Source: Lachnospiraceae bacterium (GTDB taxonomy: Bacteria; Bacillota; Clostridia; Lachnospirales; Lachnospiraceae). Taken from it: DNA of 34,751 bases. Shown piece by piece: positions 8,830-18,710 of the stretch. The notes beneath the pieces were generated by a model that saw only the letters and a program-made list of their open reading frames with translations, was not told the origin of the DNA and did no database searches. The stretch is taken from assembly GCA_028727605.1 (NCBI GenBank), contig JAQYOA010000220.1, positions 1 to 34,751 of the forward strand, read 5' to 3'. Position 1 is the stretch's first letter. Each line of letters begins with the position of its first letter. Both the position numbers and the translations under genes were made by a program.

Positions 8830-10944
8830 ATGGGAGAATATGTAAATGCAGCCGAGATCTTTGGTGAAAACGTATTCAATGACAAAGTCATGCAGGAACG
8901 TCTTCCAAAGAACGTTTACAAAAAACTGAAAAAAATCATCGCAGAGGGCGGAGATCTGGATCTGGCAACTGCAGATGTCATTGCTCATGAGATGAAAGAG
9001 TGGGCAATCGAGAAGGGAGCTACTCATTATACACATTGGTTCCAGCCTCTGACAGGTGTAACTGCTGAAAAACATGATTCCTTTATTACCTCCCCACTGC
9101 CAAGTGGAAAGGTACTGATGAGCTTTTCCGGCAAAGAATTGATCAAAGGTGAGCCGGATGCTTCTTCCTTCCCTTCAGGTGGACTTCGTGCAACCTTCGA
9201 GGCAAGAGGATATACAGCATGGGATTGTACTTCTCCGGCATTTGTTCGTCAGGATGCTGCAGGAGCTACCCTTTGCATTCCTACTGCATTCTGCTCTTAC
9301 ACAGGAGAGGCACTGGATCAGAAGACACCACTGCTTCGTTCCATGGAAGCGATCAATGTTCAGTCTCTCAGACTGTTAAGACTCTTTGGAAATACTACTT
9401 CCAAGAAAGTTACACCATCCGTAGGACCGGAGCAGGAATACTTCCTGGTAGATGCTGAGAAATTCTTACAGAGAAAAGACTTGATTTATACCGGACGTAC
9501 CCTGTTCGGAGCAATGCCTCCGAAAGGACAGGAGATGGATGACCATTATTTTGGAACCATTCGTCAGAGAATTGCCGGATTTATGAAAGATGTCAATATT
9601 GAACTTTGGAAGATGGGTGTTACCGCAAAAACTCAGCACAACGAAGTGGCACCGGCACAGCACGAGCTGGCAACCATCTACTCCGAGGCAAATATTGCTG
9701 TTGATAATAACCAGCTGGTAATGCAGACCTTAAAGAGAGTTGCCTGCCAGCATGGAATGAAGTGCCTGCTTCATGAGAAACCATTTGCAGGTGTAAATGG
9801 TTCCGGAAAACATAATAACTGGTCAATCACAACGGATGACGGAATCAATCTGCTGGAGCCGGGAAAAACTCCTCACGAGAATGTTCAGTTCCTGCTCGTT
9901 TTAAGCTGCATCCTCAAAGCAGTCGATGTACATGCAGATCTTCTTCGTGAATCTGCAGCAGATCCAGGAAACGATCACAGACTGGGAGCAAATGAGGCTC
10001 CGCCGGCTATCATTTCTGTATTCCTTGGCGAACAGCTTGAGGACGTAGTAGATCAGCTGCTGAGCACCGGAAGTGCTACACAGAGCAAAAAGGGTGGTGT
10101 GCTTTCCACAGGTGTTAAGACTCTGCCGGATCTGAACAAGGATGCTACCGATCGTAACAGAACATCACCGTTTGCATTTACCGGAAATAAATTTGAGTTC
10201 CGTATGGTTGGATCCCGTGACTCCGTAGCAAGCCCGAACATTGTACTGAATACAATCGTTGCAGAAGCATTCCGTGATGCCTGTGATGAACTTGAGAAGG
10301 CAGAATGCTTTGAGGAAGCAGTACATGATCTGATCAAGAAGAACCTGAGTGAGCACCAGAGAATTATCTTCAATGGAAACGGATATACTGATGAGTGGGT
10401 AGCGGAAGCAGAGAAGAGAGGTCTTCCGAACATCAAATCCATGGTATATGCAATTCCTGCACTGACTTCCGAGAAAGCAGTAAAACTGTTCGGTGATTTC
10501 GGTGTATTCACCAAGGCAGAACTGGAATCCCGTGCGGAAGTAAAATATGAGAATTATGCAAAGACCATTAACATCGAGGCAAAGACCATGATCGATATGG
10601 CAAGCAAACAGATTGTTCCTGCAGTAATCAAATATGCTACTGGACTGGCCGGATCCATCAACACAATCCTTGCAGCAGGTGTCAGCGAAGTAAGCGTACA
10701 GAAAGAACTGCTTGAAGAGACCAGCAAGCTTCTGAAAGAGACTCAGAATGCTCTGGCAGCCCTGATTGCCATTGAAGACAAAGGCTGTACGATGGAAGAC
10801 GGCGAGGAAAAGGCAAAATATTACTACGAAGAAGTTGCTCCGGCAATGGAAGCACTCCGTACACCGGTAGATAAACTGGAAATGATCGTAGACAAAGAAA
10901 TGTGGCCGATGCCGTCCTATGGCGATCTGATCTTTGAAGTATAA
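8830..10944 (+). CDS. glnN: Type III glutamine synthetase
   Basis: 704 aa; [60 protein letters not shown]. Confidence 0.97.
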   Translation: MGEYVNAAEIFGENVFNDKVMQERLPKNVYKKLKKIIAEGGDLDLATADVIAHEMKEWAIEKGATHYTHWFQPLTGVTAEKHDSFITSPLPSGKVLMSFSGKELIKGEPDASSFPSGGLRATFEARGYTAWDCTSPAFVRQDAAGATLCIPTAFCSYTGEALDQKTPLLRSMEAINVQSLRLLRLFGNTTSKKVTPSVGPEQEYFLVDAEKFLQRKDLIYTGRTLFGAMPPKGQEMDDHYFGTIRQRIAGFMKDVNIELWKMGVTAKTQHNEVAPAQHELATIYSEANIAVDNNQLVMQTLKRVACQHGMKCLLHEKPFAGVNGSGKHNNWSITTDDGINLLEPGKTPHENVQFLLVLSCILKAVDVHADLLRESAADPGNDHRLGANEAPPAIISVFLGEQLEDVVDQLLSTGSATQSKKGGVLSTGVKTLPDLNKDATDRNRTSPFAFTGNKFEFRMVGSRDSVASPNIVLNTIVAEAFRDACDELEKAECFEEAVHDLIKKNLSEHQRIIFNGNGYTDEWVAEAEKRGLPNIKSMVYAIPALTSEKAVKLFGDFGVFTKAELESRAEVKYENYAKTINIEAKTMIDMASKQIVPAVIKYATGLAGSINTILAAGVSEVSVQKELLEETSKLLKETQNALAALIAIEDKGCTMEDGEEKAKYYYEEVAPAMEALRTPVDKLEMIVDKEMWPMPSYGDLIFEV

Positions 10945-10989
10945 AGAATCAGCTATACATCCCTGTTTGACGAATATGAGGAAGAAAAG

Positions 10990-11020
10990 AGCCGTTTTTG
11001 ACAACGGCTCTTTTTTTTGG
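10990..11020 (+). terminator. Intrinsic terminator after glutamine synthetase
   Basis: AGAGCCGTTTTTGACAACGGCTCTTTTTTTT. Confidence 0.9.
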
Positions 11021-11046
11021 TACAATGGGGATAATTATAGGGGGAA

Positions 11047-11772
11047 ATGCCCTTGATCAGCCACAAAGAATCAGAGGTGCAGGAGTTGAAGGCAGAAATT
11101 GAAATTTTAGGCGTTGCAGTGGAATTGAAACGAGTCGATGCAGCGATGAGTCAGGTGGAGGAATACCTGAAAAATGATAAACTGAATACGATCGGTGTCG
11201 TGACGATGCAGATGCTGATGCAGGCGAACAAGGATGAGCGATGGAAAAAATATATTTCCGATTTTGATATGACCGTGATCTGCGAGACGGAGGTGTTGGA
11301 TGCTGCCGGAGTTGAACCGGAAGAGCCTGTTTATGAGGAAGTGGAAACCAATGAGTTTATTGCCCGTCTGTTCTGGTATCTGATTCAGAAAGATTGCCGG
11401 GTTTATGTACTTGGCGATACGGAGAGTGAGGCCAGGGCATTGGTAAAATATCTTATGGAAACCTATCCGGGAATCCAGATTGAAGGCAGTTCTGTTGTGG
11501 ATTCCCTGGAGGAATCCGATTTTGACAGTCTGGTTAATGAGATTAACAGTAACACGGTGGATATTATCGTAAGCGGACTTGCCGGGACAAGACAGGATCA
11601 GTTTGTCCTGGAGAACAGCAGCAAAATTAATGCGAAAATCTGGTTCAGTCTCGGAGAGCATCCATCGGTACAAAATGATGCGGGAATAAAAACCAGCTGG
11701 TGGGGAAACTTATTGAAGAAGAATACATTCAAACGAATGGTAACAAAATATAACAGTGAGAAGGAAGGATAA
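11047..11772 (+). CDS. WecG/TagA/CpsF-fold glycosyltransferase-like protein (divergent)
   Basis: IEILGVAVELKRVDAAMSQVEEYL...VVTMQMLMQA..., VYVLGDTESEARALVKYLMETYPGIQIEGSS, DIIVSGLAGTRQDQFVLENSSKINAKIWFSLG. Confidence 0.72.
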   Translation: MPLISHKESEVQELKAEIEILGVAVELKRVDAAMSQVEEYLKNDKLNTIGVVTMQMLMQANKDERWKKYISDFDMTVICETEVLDAAGVEPEEPVYEEVETNEFIARLFWYLIQKDCRVYVLGDTESEARALVKYLMETYPGIQIEGSSVVDSLEESDFDSLVNEINSNTVDIIVSGLAGTRQDQFVLENSSKINAKIWFSLGEHPSVQNDAGIKTSWWGNLLKKNTFKRMVTKYNSEKEG

Positions 11773-11777
11773 CGATC

Positions 11778-12650
11778 ATGCACCCATTGGTGAAGAAGAG
11801 ACCGGGGAGAGATTACTTTTTGATTACTTTGGGGACAGCCCTCATGGCTGTGGCAATCAATTCTGTTTTTGATCCGGCCGGTCTTGTTACCGGAGGCTTT
11901 ACCGGTCTCGCCATTGTGATCAAACAGCTGACGGAAGAGGTCTTTCCGGGAGGCATTCCGATCTGGTTTACCAACCTGATTCTGAACATTCCCATGTTCT
12001 TTTTTGGTATTCGCATCAAAGGGATCGAATTTTTGAAGAAAACAATTTTCGGAACGCTGATGAATACTTTCTGGCTGGCGGTCCTTCCGGTATTTTGCCT
12101 GGTTCCGGATGATCTGACCTTGTCCGCTCTGTTTGGCGGCGTTCTTATGGGAGCCGGCATTGGAATGGTATTTATCGGAAACGGGACAACCGGCGGAACG
12201 GATATGATGGCTGCTTTGATTCAGCATTTCCTGCGCTATTACTCAGTGGGGCAGGTGATGCAGGTGGTCGATGGTCTGATTGTGTTTCTCGGAGTTTTCG
12301 TGTTCGGAATCCGTGCCTGTTTATATGCGGTTGTTGCAATTTTTGTAACCACAAAGGTGGCTGATGCACTGATGGAAGGTATGAATTATGCAAAATCCGC
12401 TTTCATTATCACTTCCGCGCCGGAAGAAGTTGCCAATCGTCTGATGGAGGAACTGGACCGGGGAACGACCGGTGTCCATATCCGCGGAATGTATACCGGT
12501 GAGGAACGCGTGATGGTGTTTTGTGTGCTGGGGAAAAAACAGGTTCCCCAGATGAAAGTAATTGTAGGGACAATTGATCCCGATGCGTTTGTAGTAGTGT
12601 TTGATGCAAGGGAAGTTCTCGGAGAGGGATTTCAGACAGATTTCTCATAA
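11778..12650 (+). CDS. YitT family membrane protein (DUF161/DUF2179)
   Basis: 290 aa, LITLGTALMAVAINSVFDPAGLVTGGFTGLAIVIKQ, GNGTTGGTDMMAALI, C-terminal TGVHIRGMYTGEERVMVFCVL. Confidence 0.93.
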   Translation: MHPLVKKRPGRDYFLITLGTALMAVAINSVFDPAGLVTGGFTGLAIVIKQLTEEVFPGGIPIWFTNLILNIPMFFFGIRIKGIEFLKKTIFGTLMNTFWLAVLPVFCLVPDDLTLSALFGGVLMGAGIGMVFIGNGTTGGTDMMAALIQHFLRYYSVGQVMQVVDGLIVFLGVFVFGIRACLYAVVAIFVTTKVADALMEGMNYAKSAFIITSAPEEVANRLMEELDRGTTGVHIRGMYTGEERVMVFCVLGKKQVPQMKVIVGTIDPDAFVVVFDAREVLGEGFQTDFS

Positions 12651-12772
12651 AAGTGCAGAGATTGTTGGAGTTTCTCTTTATTTTTTGGACATTATGTATT
12701 AAAATGGAACTGTTCAGAGTCTAAGTAAGATTTGAAAAGCGGCACTGTACAGGAACCCGAAAAACGGTAATT

Positions 12773-12804
12773 GGTATCAGAAACATAGGGGTGTGGATTC
12801 TGAT
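12773..12804 (+). promoter_or_regulatory. Inverted repeat in the leader of the PucR-like regulator (candidate operator or hairpin)
   Basis: TATCAGAA-(15 nt)-TTCTGATA, 8-bp perfect inverted repeat. Confidence 0.4.
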
Positions 12805-12877
12805 ATGCAGTTGTTCTTTCGGCAGCAGATGGGTATTTTGAAAAGCAAAAACCATAGGATGAAAGAGGGAAGAAGCT

Positions 12878-13966
12878 ATGATTTCAAATCAGATTTTGCA
12901 AAGTACGATTGAGGGAATCAAAAACATTTCACGTGTAGAGCTTTGTGTGACGGATGTGGAAGGAAAGGTGCTGGTCACAACCTTCCCGGAAGTAGAGATC
13001 AATAAAAATGAAGTTGCCAGTTTTGCCGAGTCTCAGGCAGATTCCCAGACCATGAAGAATTATCAGTTTTTTAAGATTTATGATGAGCATCAGCTGGAGT
13101 ATATTCTTGTGGTGAAAGGGGCAAATGATGATGTACATCTGGTAGGGAAACTTGTTACCTTCCAGATCCAGAATCTGCTGGTAGCTTATAAAGAGCGATT
13201 TGATAAAGATAACTTTATCAAAAATCTGCTCCTGGATAATCTGCTTCTTGTAGATATTTACAACAGAGCGAAAAAGCTACATATTGAGGCGGAAGCAAGG
13301 CGCCTTGTATTTATTCTGGAAACAAACCCGGACAAAAACAGCGGTGCGCTGGAAAGCGTGAAGAATCTGTTTGGCACCAAGTCCGGTGATTTTATAACTG
13401 CTGTCGATGAGAAAAATATTATCATCGTCAAAGAGCTGGATGCAGGGGAAGATTATGCACAGATGAATAAAGTTGCAGCTTCTATCCTGGATGCAGCAGG
13501 TAAGGATGAGGAAGGGAAGACTCACGTTGCTTACGGTACCATTGTCAAGGAGATTAAAGAAGTCTCCAGATCCTATAAAGAAGCCAAAATGGCTATGGAT
13601 GTAGGCAAGATTTTCTCCGGCGAGAATGATATCTATGCATATAGTTCACTCGGCATCGGACGTTTGATTTATCAGCTGCCGATTCCGCTGTGTAAAATGT
13701 TCATCAGGGAAATATTCGGAAATAAATCTCCGGATGACTTTGATGAGGAGACACTGACAACAATTAATAAGTTCTTCGAGAATTCGCTGAATGTTTCGGA
13801 AACATCCAGACAGCTTTATATACATCGAAACACGCTGGTATACCGGCTTGACAAGCTGCAGAAGAGTACGGGACTTGATTTGCGGGTTTTCGAGGATGCG
13901 ATCACATTCAAGATCGCACTTATGGTCGTGCAGTATATGAAATATATGGAAACGCTCGACTATTAA
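12878..13966 (+). CDS. PucR/CdaR-like transcriptional regulator with C-terminal HTH
   Basis: C-terminus LTTINKFFENSLNVSETSRQLYIHRNTLVYRLDKLQKSTGLDLRVFEDAITFKIALMV is the PucR-type HTH. Confidence 0.8.
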   Translation: MISNQILQSTIEGIKNISRVELCVTDVEGKVLVTTFPEVEINKNEVASFAESQADSQTMKNYQFFKIYDEHQLEYILVVKGANDDVHLVGKLVTFQIQNLLVAYKERFDKDNFIKNLLLDNLLLVDIYNRAKKLHIEAEARRLVFILETNPDKNSGALESVKNLFGTKSGDFITAVDEKNIIIVKELDAGEDYAQMNKVAASILDAAGKDEEGKTHVAYGTIVKEIKEVSRSYKEAKMAMDVGKIFSGENDIYAYSSLGIGRLIYQLPIPLCKMFIREIFGNKSPDDFDEETLTTINKFFENSLNVSETSRQLYIHRNTLVYRLDKLQKSTGLDLRVFEDAITFKIALMVVQYMKYMETLDY

Positions 13967-13988
13967 GTACTCTTTAAGGAGGAGTTAC

Positions 13989-14672
13989 ATGATTATTTTA
14001 GACAGTGTAAGTAAGAGCTACGCGAAAGGCCAGCCGGCTGTAAATAACGTATCCTTACACATCGAGAAGGGGGAATTTGTATTTATTGTGGGCAACAGCG
14101 GCTCAGGAAAATCGACCCTGATCAAGCTTTTGCTCAAAGAACTGGAACCGACTTCGGGTACCATTAAAGTGAATGGGAAAAATCTGAATCGTATGAGACG
14201 GAGCCAGATACCGAAATACCGCCGGGGAGTCGGTGTTGTATTCCAGGATTTCCGGTTGCTGAAAGATCGCAACGTTTACGAAAATGTGGCCTTTGCCCAG
14301 AGAGTGGTAGAAAAACCGAACCGTGTCATTAAAAAACGTGTTCCGGAAGTGCTCACTCTGGTTGGACTGGCGGAAAAATACAGATCATTTCCAAAGGAGC
14401 TCTCCGGAGGTGAACAGCAGAGAGTTGCGGTTGCAAGAGCCATTGTAAACCGGCCGGATATTCTTCTTGCGGATGAGCCCACAGGTAATCTGGATCCGGG
14501 AAACTCCATGGAGATTATGAGACTGCTGGAGGAAATCAATGACCGCGGAACGACAGTGCTGGTGGTAACCCATAACCGGGAAATCGTCAACTCCATGAAA
14601 AAGCGCGTGATCACCATGCGCAAGGGTGTTGTGATCAGCGATGAGAAGGAGGGCGAGTACCATGAGGTTTAG
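13989..14672 (+). CDS. ftsE: Cell division ATP-binding protein FtsE
   Basis: GNSGSGKSTLIKLLLKELEPTSG, VGVVFQDFRLLKDRNVYENVAFA, LSGGEQQRVAVARAIVNRPDILLADEPTGNLDP. Confidence 0.97.
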   Translation: MIILDSVSKSYAKGQPAVNNVSLHIEKGEFVFIVGNSGSGKSTLIKLLLKELEPTSGTIKVNGKNLNRMRRSQIPKYRRGVGVVFQDFRLLKDRNVYENVAFAQRVVEKPNRVIKKRVPEVLTLVGLAEKYRSFPKELSGGEQQRVAVARAIVNRPDILLADEPTGNLDPGNSMEIMRLLEEINDRGTTVLVVTHNREIVNSMKKRVITMRKGVVISDEKEGEYHEV

Positions 14673-15576
14673 TACACTGTGTTACAGTATCAAACAGGGT
14701 GTCAGAAATATCTGGAGAAATAAAATGTTTTCTCTGGCATCCATCGCGACCATGGGAGCCTGTATTTTCCTGTTCGGTATCTTTTTTGCAATCGTCATCA
14801 ACTTTAATTATATTGTAAAGAGTGCAGAGACAGATGTGAGTATGACCGTTTTCTTTGATGAGGATGCGGATCAGGCGACGATTGATGAGATCGGAACCGA
14901 GATTTCTGCGAAGAAAGAGATTGTCAAAGAGGTCAAATATGTGTCTGCAGATGAGACCTGGGAAAATTTTGCAAAAGATTACTTCGAGGGAAAAGAGGAG
15001 TACAAAGAAGGGTTCCGACCGAACGACAACCCGCTGGCTACCTCTGCTCATTATGAAGTGTATGTGTACGAAGTGGAGAATCAGGATGCACTTGCTGATT
15101 ATATTCGCACACTGGATGGCGTTCGGGATGTAAAACAGATGGAAGGAGCGACGGCTACGCTTTCGACGATGAATCGTGTGATTGCGTATGTATCGATTGC
15201 CATTATCCTGATTCTGCTTGCGGTATCCGTATTCCTGATCAGCAACACTGTCACCATTGGTATCTCTGTCCGGAAGGAAGAGATTGGAATCATGAAGCTG
15301 ATTGGTGCTACCAATTTGTTTGTGCGTGCTCCGTTTTTGATTGAAGGAATTCTGATTGGCCTGATCGGTGCTGCAATTCCGCTGGGGCTTCTGTATCTGA
15401 TTTATAATAAAGTAATCAGTTATGTGATGACAGAATTCAGTGTTTTGTCAAGTTTTCTCGCTTTCATGCCGGTAGAGTCGGTCTTTCGGATTCTGCTTCC
15501 TGTCGGACTGCTCCTTGGTATGGGAATTGGCCTTGTGGGAAGTTTGGTTACAATTCGCAAACATCTGAGAGTATAA
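14662..15576 (+). CDS. ftsX: Cell division permease FtsX
   Basis: MRFSTLCYSIKQGVRNIWRNKMFSLASIATMGACIFLFG; ATG at 14662 preceded by aaggagg is preferred over 14641. Confidence 0.96.
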   Translation: MRFSTLCYSIKQGVRNIWRNKMFSLASIATMGACIFLFGIFFAIVINFNYIVKSAETDVSMTVFFDEDADQATIDEIGTEISAKKEIVKEVKYVSADETWENFAKDYFEGKEEYKEGFRPNDNPLATSAHYEVYVYEVENQDALADYIRTLDGVRDVKQMEGATATLSTMNRVIAYVSIAIILILLAVSVFLISNTVTIGISVRKEEIGIMKLIGATNLFVRAPFLIEGILIGLIGAAIPLGLLYLIYNKVISYVMTEFSVLSSFLAFMPVESVFRILLPVGLLLGMGIGLVGSLVTIRKHLRV

Positions 15577-15590
15577 CAAGCAGAGTATTC

Positions 15591-15650
15591 TGGCTGCCCT
15601 TGGGGAGGAGCGCTGCAGTGTCGGACGCAGATCCCCGGGGCAGTTTTTTT
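15591..15650 (+). terminator. Intrinsic terminator after ftsX
   Basis: CTGCCCTTGGGGA ... TCCCCGGGGCAGTTTTTTT. Confidence 0.8.
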
Positions 15651-15695
15651 AAAACGGAGTATCCGATGAGATAAGAGAACGGGAAGGGATGGAAA

Positions 15696-16934
15696 GTGAA
15701 CGAATTAGAGAATCAAAATGAACCGGAACATAAAGGAAAAAAGAGACGATTTTCAGGGAAGAAGATCAGCAGCACCAAAAAGGCGTTTTTCGCCGGAATT
15801 GCAGCGGCGCTTGGTGTCGTTGCCCTTTTGTTTCTTCTGATCAATTTTGTCTGGCTTCCCGGGAGTACTTCATCGCCCGGAAGCTGGCTTTCTGCAAAAA
15901 AAATCCGCACGATTGAGGAACTGATTGATCAGGTGTATGCCGGAGATAAGGAGGATGAAAAGCTGGCGGACAGTATGTATAAAGGATTGATCAGCGGATT
16001 AGGCGACCGCTATTCGACCTACTATACAGCCAGTGAATACGAAGCGATTAAAACCGCTCAGGACGGATATTATGAAGGCATTGGAGTCACGGTCTCCATG
16101 GAGGAGGATCACCTGATTGTGGAGGAAGTTCAGCAGGATACTCCGGCATGGAATGCAGGAATCCTGCCGGGTGATCAGATTGTAAGGATTGACGGAAATG
16201 AACTGACAGGAATGACGTTAAGCGAAGCGGTTGCGCTTCTCAAAGAAAACGGAAAAGAGACGGTAACGCTTACGATCAGCCGCGAAAGCGGGGAGAACGG
16301 CACATCAGAAGAACTGCTGCTGGAAGTGAAGAAAGAAAAACTGGAGGCAGTTTCGGTGGCGGGAGAGATGCTGGAGGATTCCATTGGATATCTGGCAATC
16401 AGTGAATTTACCAGTCTGACAGCAAAACAGTTCGGGGAAGTCTATGAAAACTTAAAGGAACAGGACATGGAGCGCCTGATTGTGGACTTGAGGGGAAATC
16501 CGGGTGGTCTGGTTTCTTCTGTCTGCGACACACTGCGCCAGATTCTTCCGGAAGGTCTGATTGTTTATACGGAAGATAAGAATGGAAAGCGGGAAGAATA
16601 CCTCTGTGACGGCGATACGCCTATTGACATTCCCCTGGTTGTGCTGGTCAATGAAAATACAGCCAGTGCGGCGGAGATTTTCACCGGAGCGGTCAAAGAT
16701 TATGGAATCGGTACGATTGTCGGTACTGTGACATTTGGAAAAGGTATTGTACAAAATACTTACAAACTGCCGGACGGCAGTGTGGTAAAATTGACGATCG
16801 CGCATTATTATACGCCTCTTGGGAATGATATTCATGGGGTGGGCATCACACCGGATGTGGAAATCGAACTGCCGGAAGATGCGGACAGCGATGTACAGCT
16901 GGAAAAAGCGATTGACGTGGTTAAGAAAATGTAA
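15696..16934 (+). CDS. S41-family C-terminal processing peptidase with PDZ domain
   Basis: Single N-terminal TM; GIGVTVSMEEDHLIVEEVQQDTPAWNAGILPGDQIVRIDG PDZ; LRGNPGG, VNENTASAAEIFTGAVKD, FGKGIVQ catalytic region. Confidence 0.95.
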   Translation: MNELENQNEPEHKGKKRRFSGKKISSTKKAFFAGIAAALGVVALLFLLINFVWLPGSTSSPGSWLSAKKIRTIEELIDQVYAGDKEDEKLADSMYKGLISGLGDRYSTYYTASEYEAIKTAQDGYYEGIGVTVSMEEDHLIVEEVQQDTPAWNAGILPGDQIVRIDGNELTGMTLSEAVALLKENGKETVTLTISRESGENGTSEELLLEVKKEKLEAVSVAGEMLEDSIGYLAISEFTSLTAKQFGEVYENLKEQDMERLIVDLRGNPGGLVSSVCDTLRQILPEGLIVYTEDKNGKREEYLCDGDTPIDIPLVVLVNENTASAAEIFTGAVKDYGIGTIVGTVTFGKGIVQNTYKLPDGSVVKLTIAHYYTPLGNDIHGVGITPDVEIELPEDADSDVQLEKAIDVVKKM

Positions 16935-17024
16935 AATGAAATACAAAAATGCATTTGGGTATTGAGTTTTGAGAAGATTGAACTTACACTATAATCAGGA
17001 AAAGAACATAGGAGGGATATTGCA

Positions 17025-18557
17025 ATGGAAAAATTAATGCAGGAATTTCGGGATGATCTGAGTGAATTCCGTGAGAAGACAGATCAGTTTTATGCCGGAG
17101 AAGTCAGCATGAAAGATTACAAGGGATTTTCCGGCGGCTTTGGAAGCTACGCCCAGAAAGGCGGAAAAGCCAGCATGATCCGTCTTCGCATGGCAGGCGG
17201 AAGAATGACAAAGGAAAAACTGAAATTTATTGCAGATGTGATTGCAGAGTATGGAGTGGACAAGGCTCATTTTACTACTTGTCAGACGGTTCAGCTGCAC
17301 AATCTGGACGGAAAAGCAGTCTGTGAGATTATGGAAAAGGCCATGGATGTGGGAATCGTCACCAGAGGCGGCGGCGGAGATTTTCCGAGAAATACCATGG
17401 TATCACCTCTTTCCGGTGTGGAAGCAGGAGAGTATTTTGATGTACTGCCCTATGCAGAGGCAGCTGCAGATTATCTTCTCACCACAATCAAAACCGTAAA
17501 GATGCCCCGAAAACTGAAAGTGGGATTTTCCAACTCTCCTGCAAATGTCACACATGCAACCTTCCGTGATCTTGGATTTGCCGCAAGAGAAGACGGAAAG
17601 TTTGATGTGTACAGTGCCGGCGGTCTGGGAAACAATCCCCGAATGGGCGTGAAAGTGGCGGAGGCAGTGGATCCCTCCGAAATACTGTTTTATATCAGAG
17701 CGATGATTGATACCTTTGTGGCATATGGAAACTATGAGAATCGTGCGAAGGCGAGAACACGATATATGCAGGAAACGCTGGGTGAAGGGTATAAGGCAGC
17801 ATTTCTTGAAAAACTTGCAGCGGTCAGGGAAAGAGAAGATCTGACAATTCAGGTAGAGCCCCGCGTTGTGAAAAAGACGGGAGATGGAAGCTGCGCATCC
17901 GGAGATAGAGTGATTCCCCAGAAACAGGAAGGTCTGTATGCAGTGGCATACCATCCGATCGGAGGACTTCCGGCGGTTGGAAAATTTGCAGAGATCTACG
18001 AAGCAATTCGTGATGCCGGGGAAGCAGAGGTCCGCATTGCACCGGATGAAACGATCTATGTGATTAATCTGACCGGAGCAGAGGCAGAGCGTGTACTTGC
18101 CGTTACCGAGGATGGAGCAAAGAATTTGTTTGAAACTTCCGTTTCCTGTATCGGAAGTACAATTTGTCAGATTGGTCTTAGAAACTCCCAGGGCTTGCTC
18201 GCAAGTATTGTAGAAGAAGTGAGAAAATATGATTTCGCTGACGGAGTACTGCCCCGGATTCATATTTCCGGATGTACCTCCTCCTGCGGAACCCATCAGA
18301 TCGGAACGCTTGGTTTCCATGGAGCAGTGAAAAAAGTGGATGGAAAACCACAGAGCGGTTTTACGTTCCATGTCAATGGATCCGATGTGCAGGGAGAAGA
18401 ACGTTTTGGTGAGGAGTGGGGCGTTATGCTTGAGTCCGAAATTCCTTCTTTCTTCGTGGACCTTGGAAAAGCTGTGGAAGCAGAGCATACCACTTTTGAT
18501 AAATGGTTTGCCAAAGATCCTGAGAAACTGCGCAAGGTGGCAGAGAAGTATCTTTAA
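17025..18557 (+). CDS. Ferredoxin-type nitrite/sulfite reductase (siroheme, 4Fe-4S)
   Basis: Two ferredoxin-like repeats; cluster ligands SCIGSTIC (C-x5-C) and GCTSSCG (C-x3-C). Confidence 0.88.
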   Translation: MEKLMQEFRDDLSEFREKTDQFYAGEVSMKDYKGFSGGFGSYAQKGGKASMIRLRMAGGRMTKEKLKFIADVIAEYGVDKAHFTTCQTVQLHNLDGKAVCEIMEKAMDVGIVTRGGGGDFPRNTMVSPLSGVEAGEYFDVLPYAEAAADYLLTTIKTVKMPRKLKVGFSNSPANVTHATFRDLGFAAREDGKFDVYSAGGLGNNPRMGVKVAEAVDPSEILFYIRAMIDTFVAYGNYENRAKARTRYMQETLGEGYKAAFLEKLAAVREREDLTIQVEPRVVKKTGDGSCASGDRVIPQKQEGLYAVAYHPIGGLPAVGKFAEIYEAIRDAGEAEVRIAPDETIYVINLTGAEAERVLAVTEDGAKNLFETSVSCIGSTICQIGLRNSQGLLASIVEEVRKYDFADGVLPRIHISGCTSSCGTHQIGTLGFHGAVKKVDGKPQSGFTFHVNGSDVQGEERFGEEWGVMLESEIPSFFVDLGKAVEAEHTTFDKWFAKDPEKLRKVAEKYL

Positions 18558-18591
18558 GAAACAGGCATTTTCGAGTGCTGAGCAATGAGCA

Positions 18592-18637
18592 GCTGCCGCA
18601 CGGGTGATTTCAAATCACAGGTGCGGCAGCATTTTTA
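18592..18637 (+). terminator. Intrinsic terminator after the reductase
   Basis: GCTGCCGCAC ... GTGCGGCAGCATTTTT. Confidence 0.9.
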
Positions 18638-18710
18638 CTTTGTATGGAGAAATTGATGTCGGGCTCATATGCCGGGAAATTCAGATTGAAGAAACGGGGG
18701 ACAAAAGTGT

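Noticed and set aside
10165-11025. 286-aa minus-strand ORF opposite the glutamine synthetase 3' end
   Set aside because: Antisense shadow of a strongly conserved CDS; Cys/Phe/His-rich composition typical of spurious reverse frames.
17403-18488. 361-aa minus-strand ORF opposite the nitrite/sulfite reductase
   Set aside because: Antisense shadow; the + strand protein has intact siroheme/4Fe-4S motifs.
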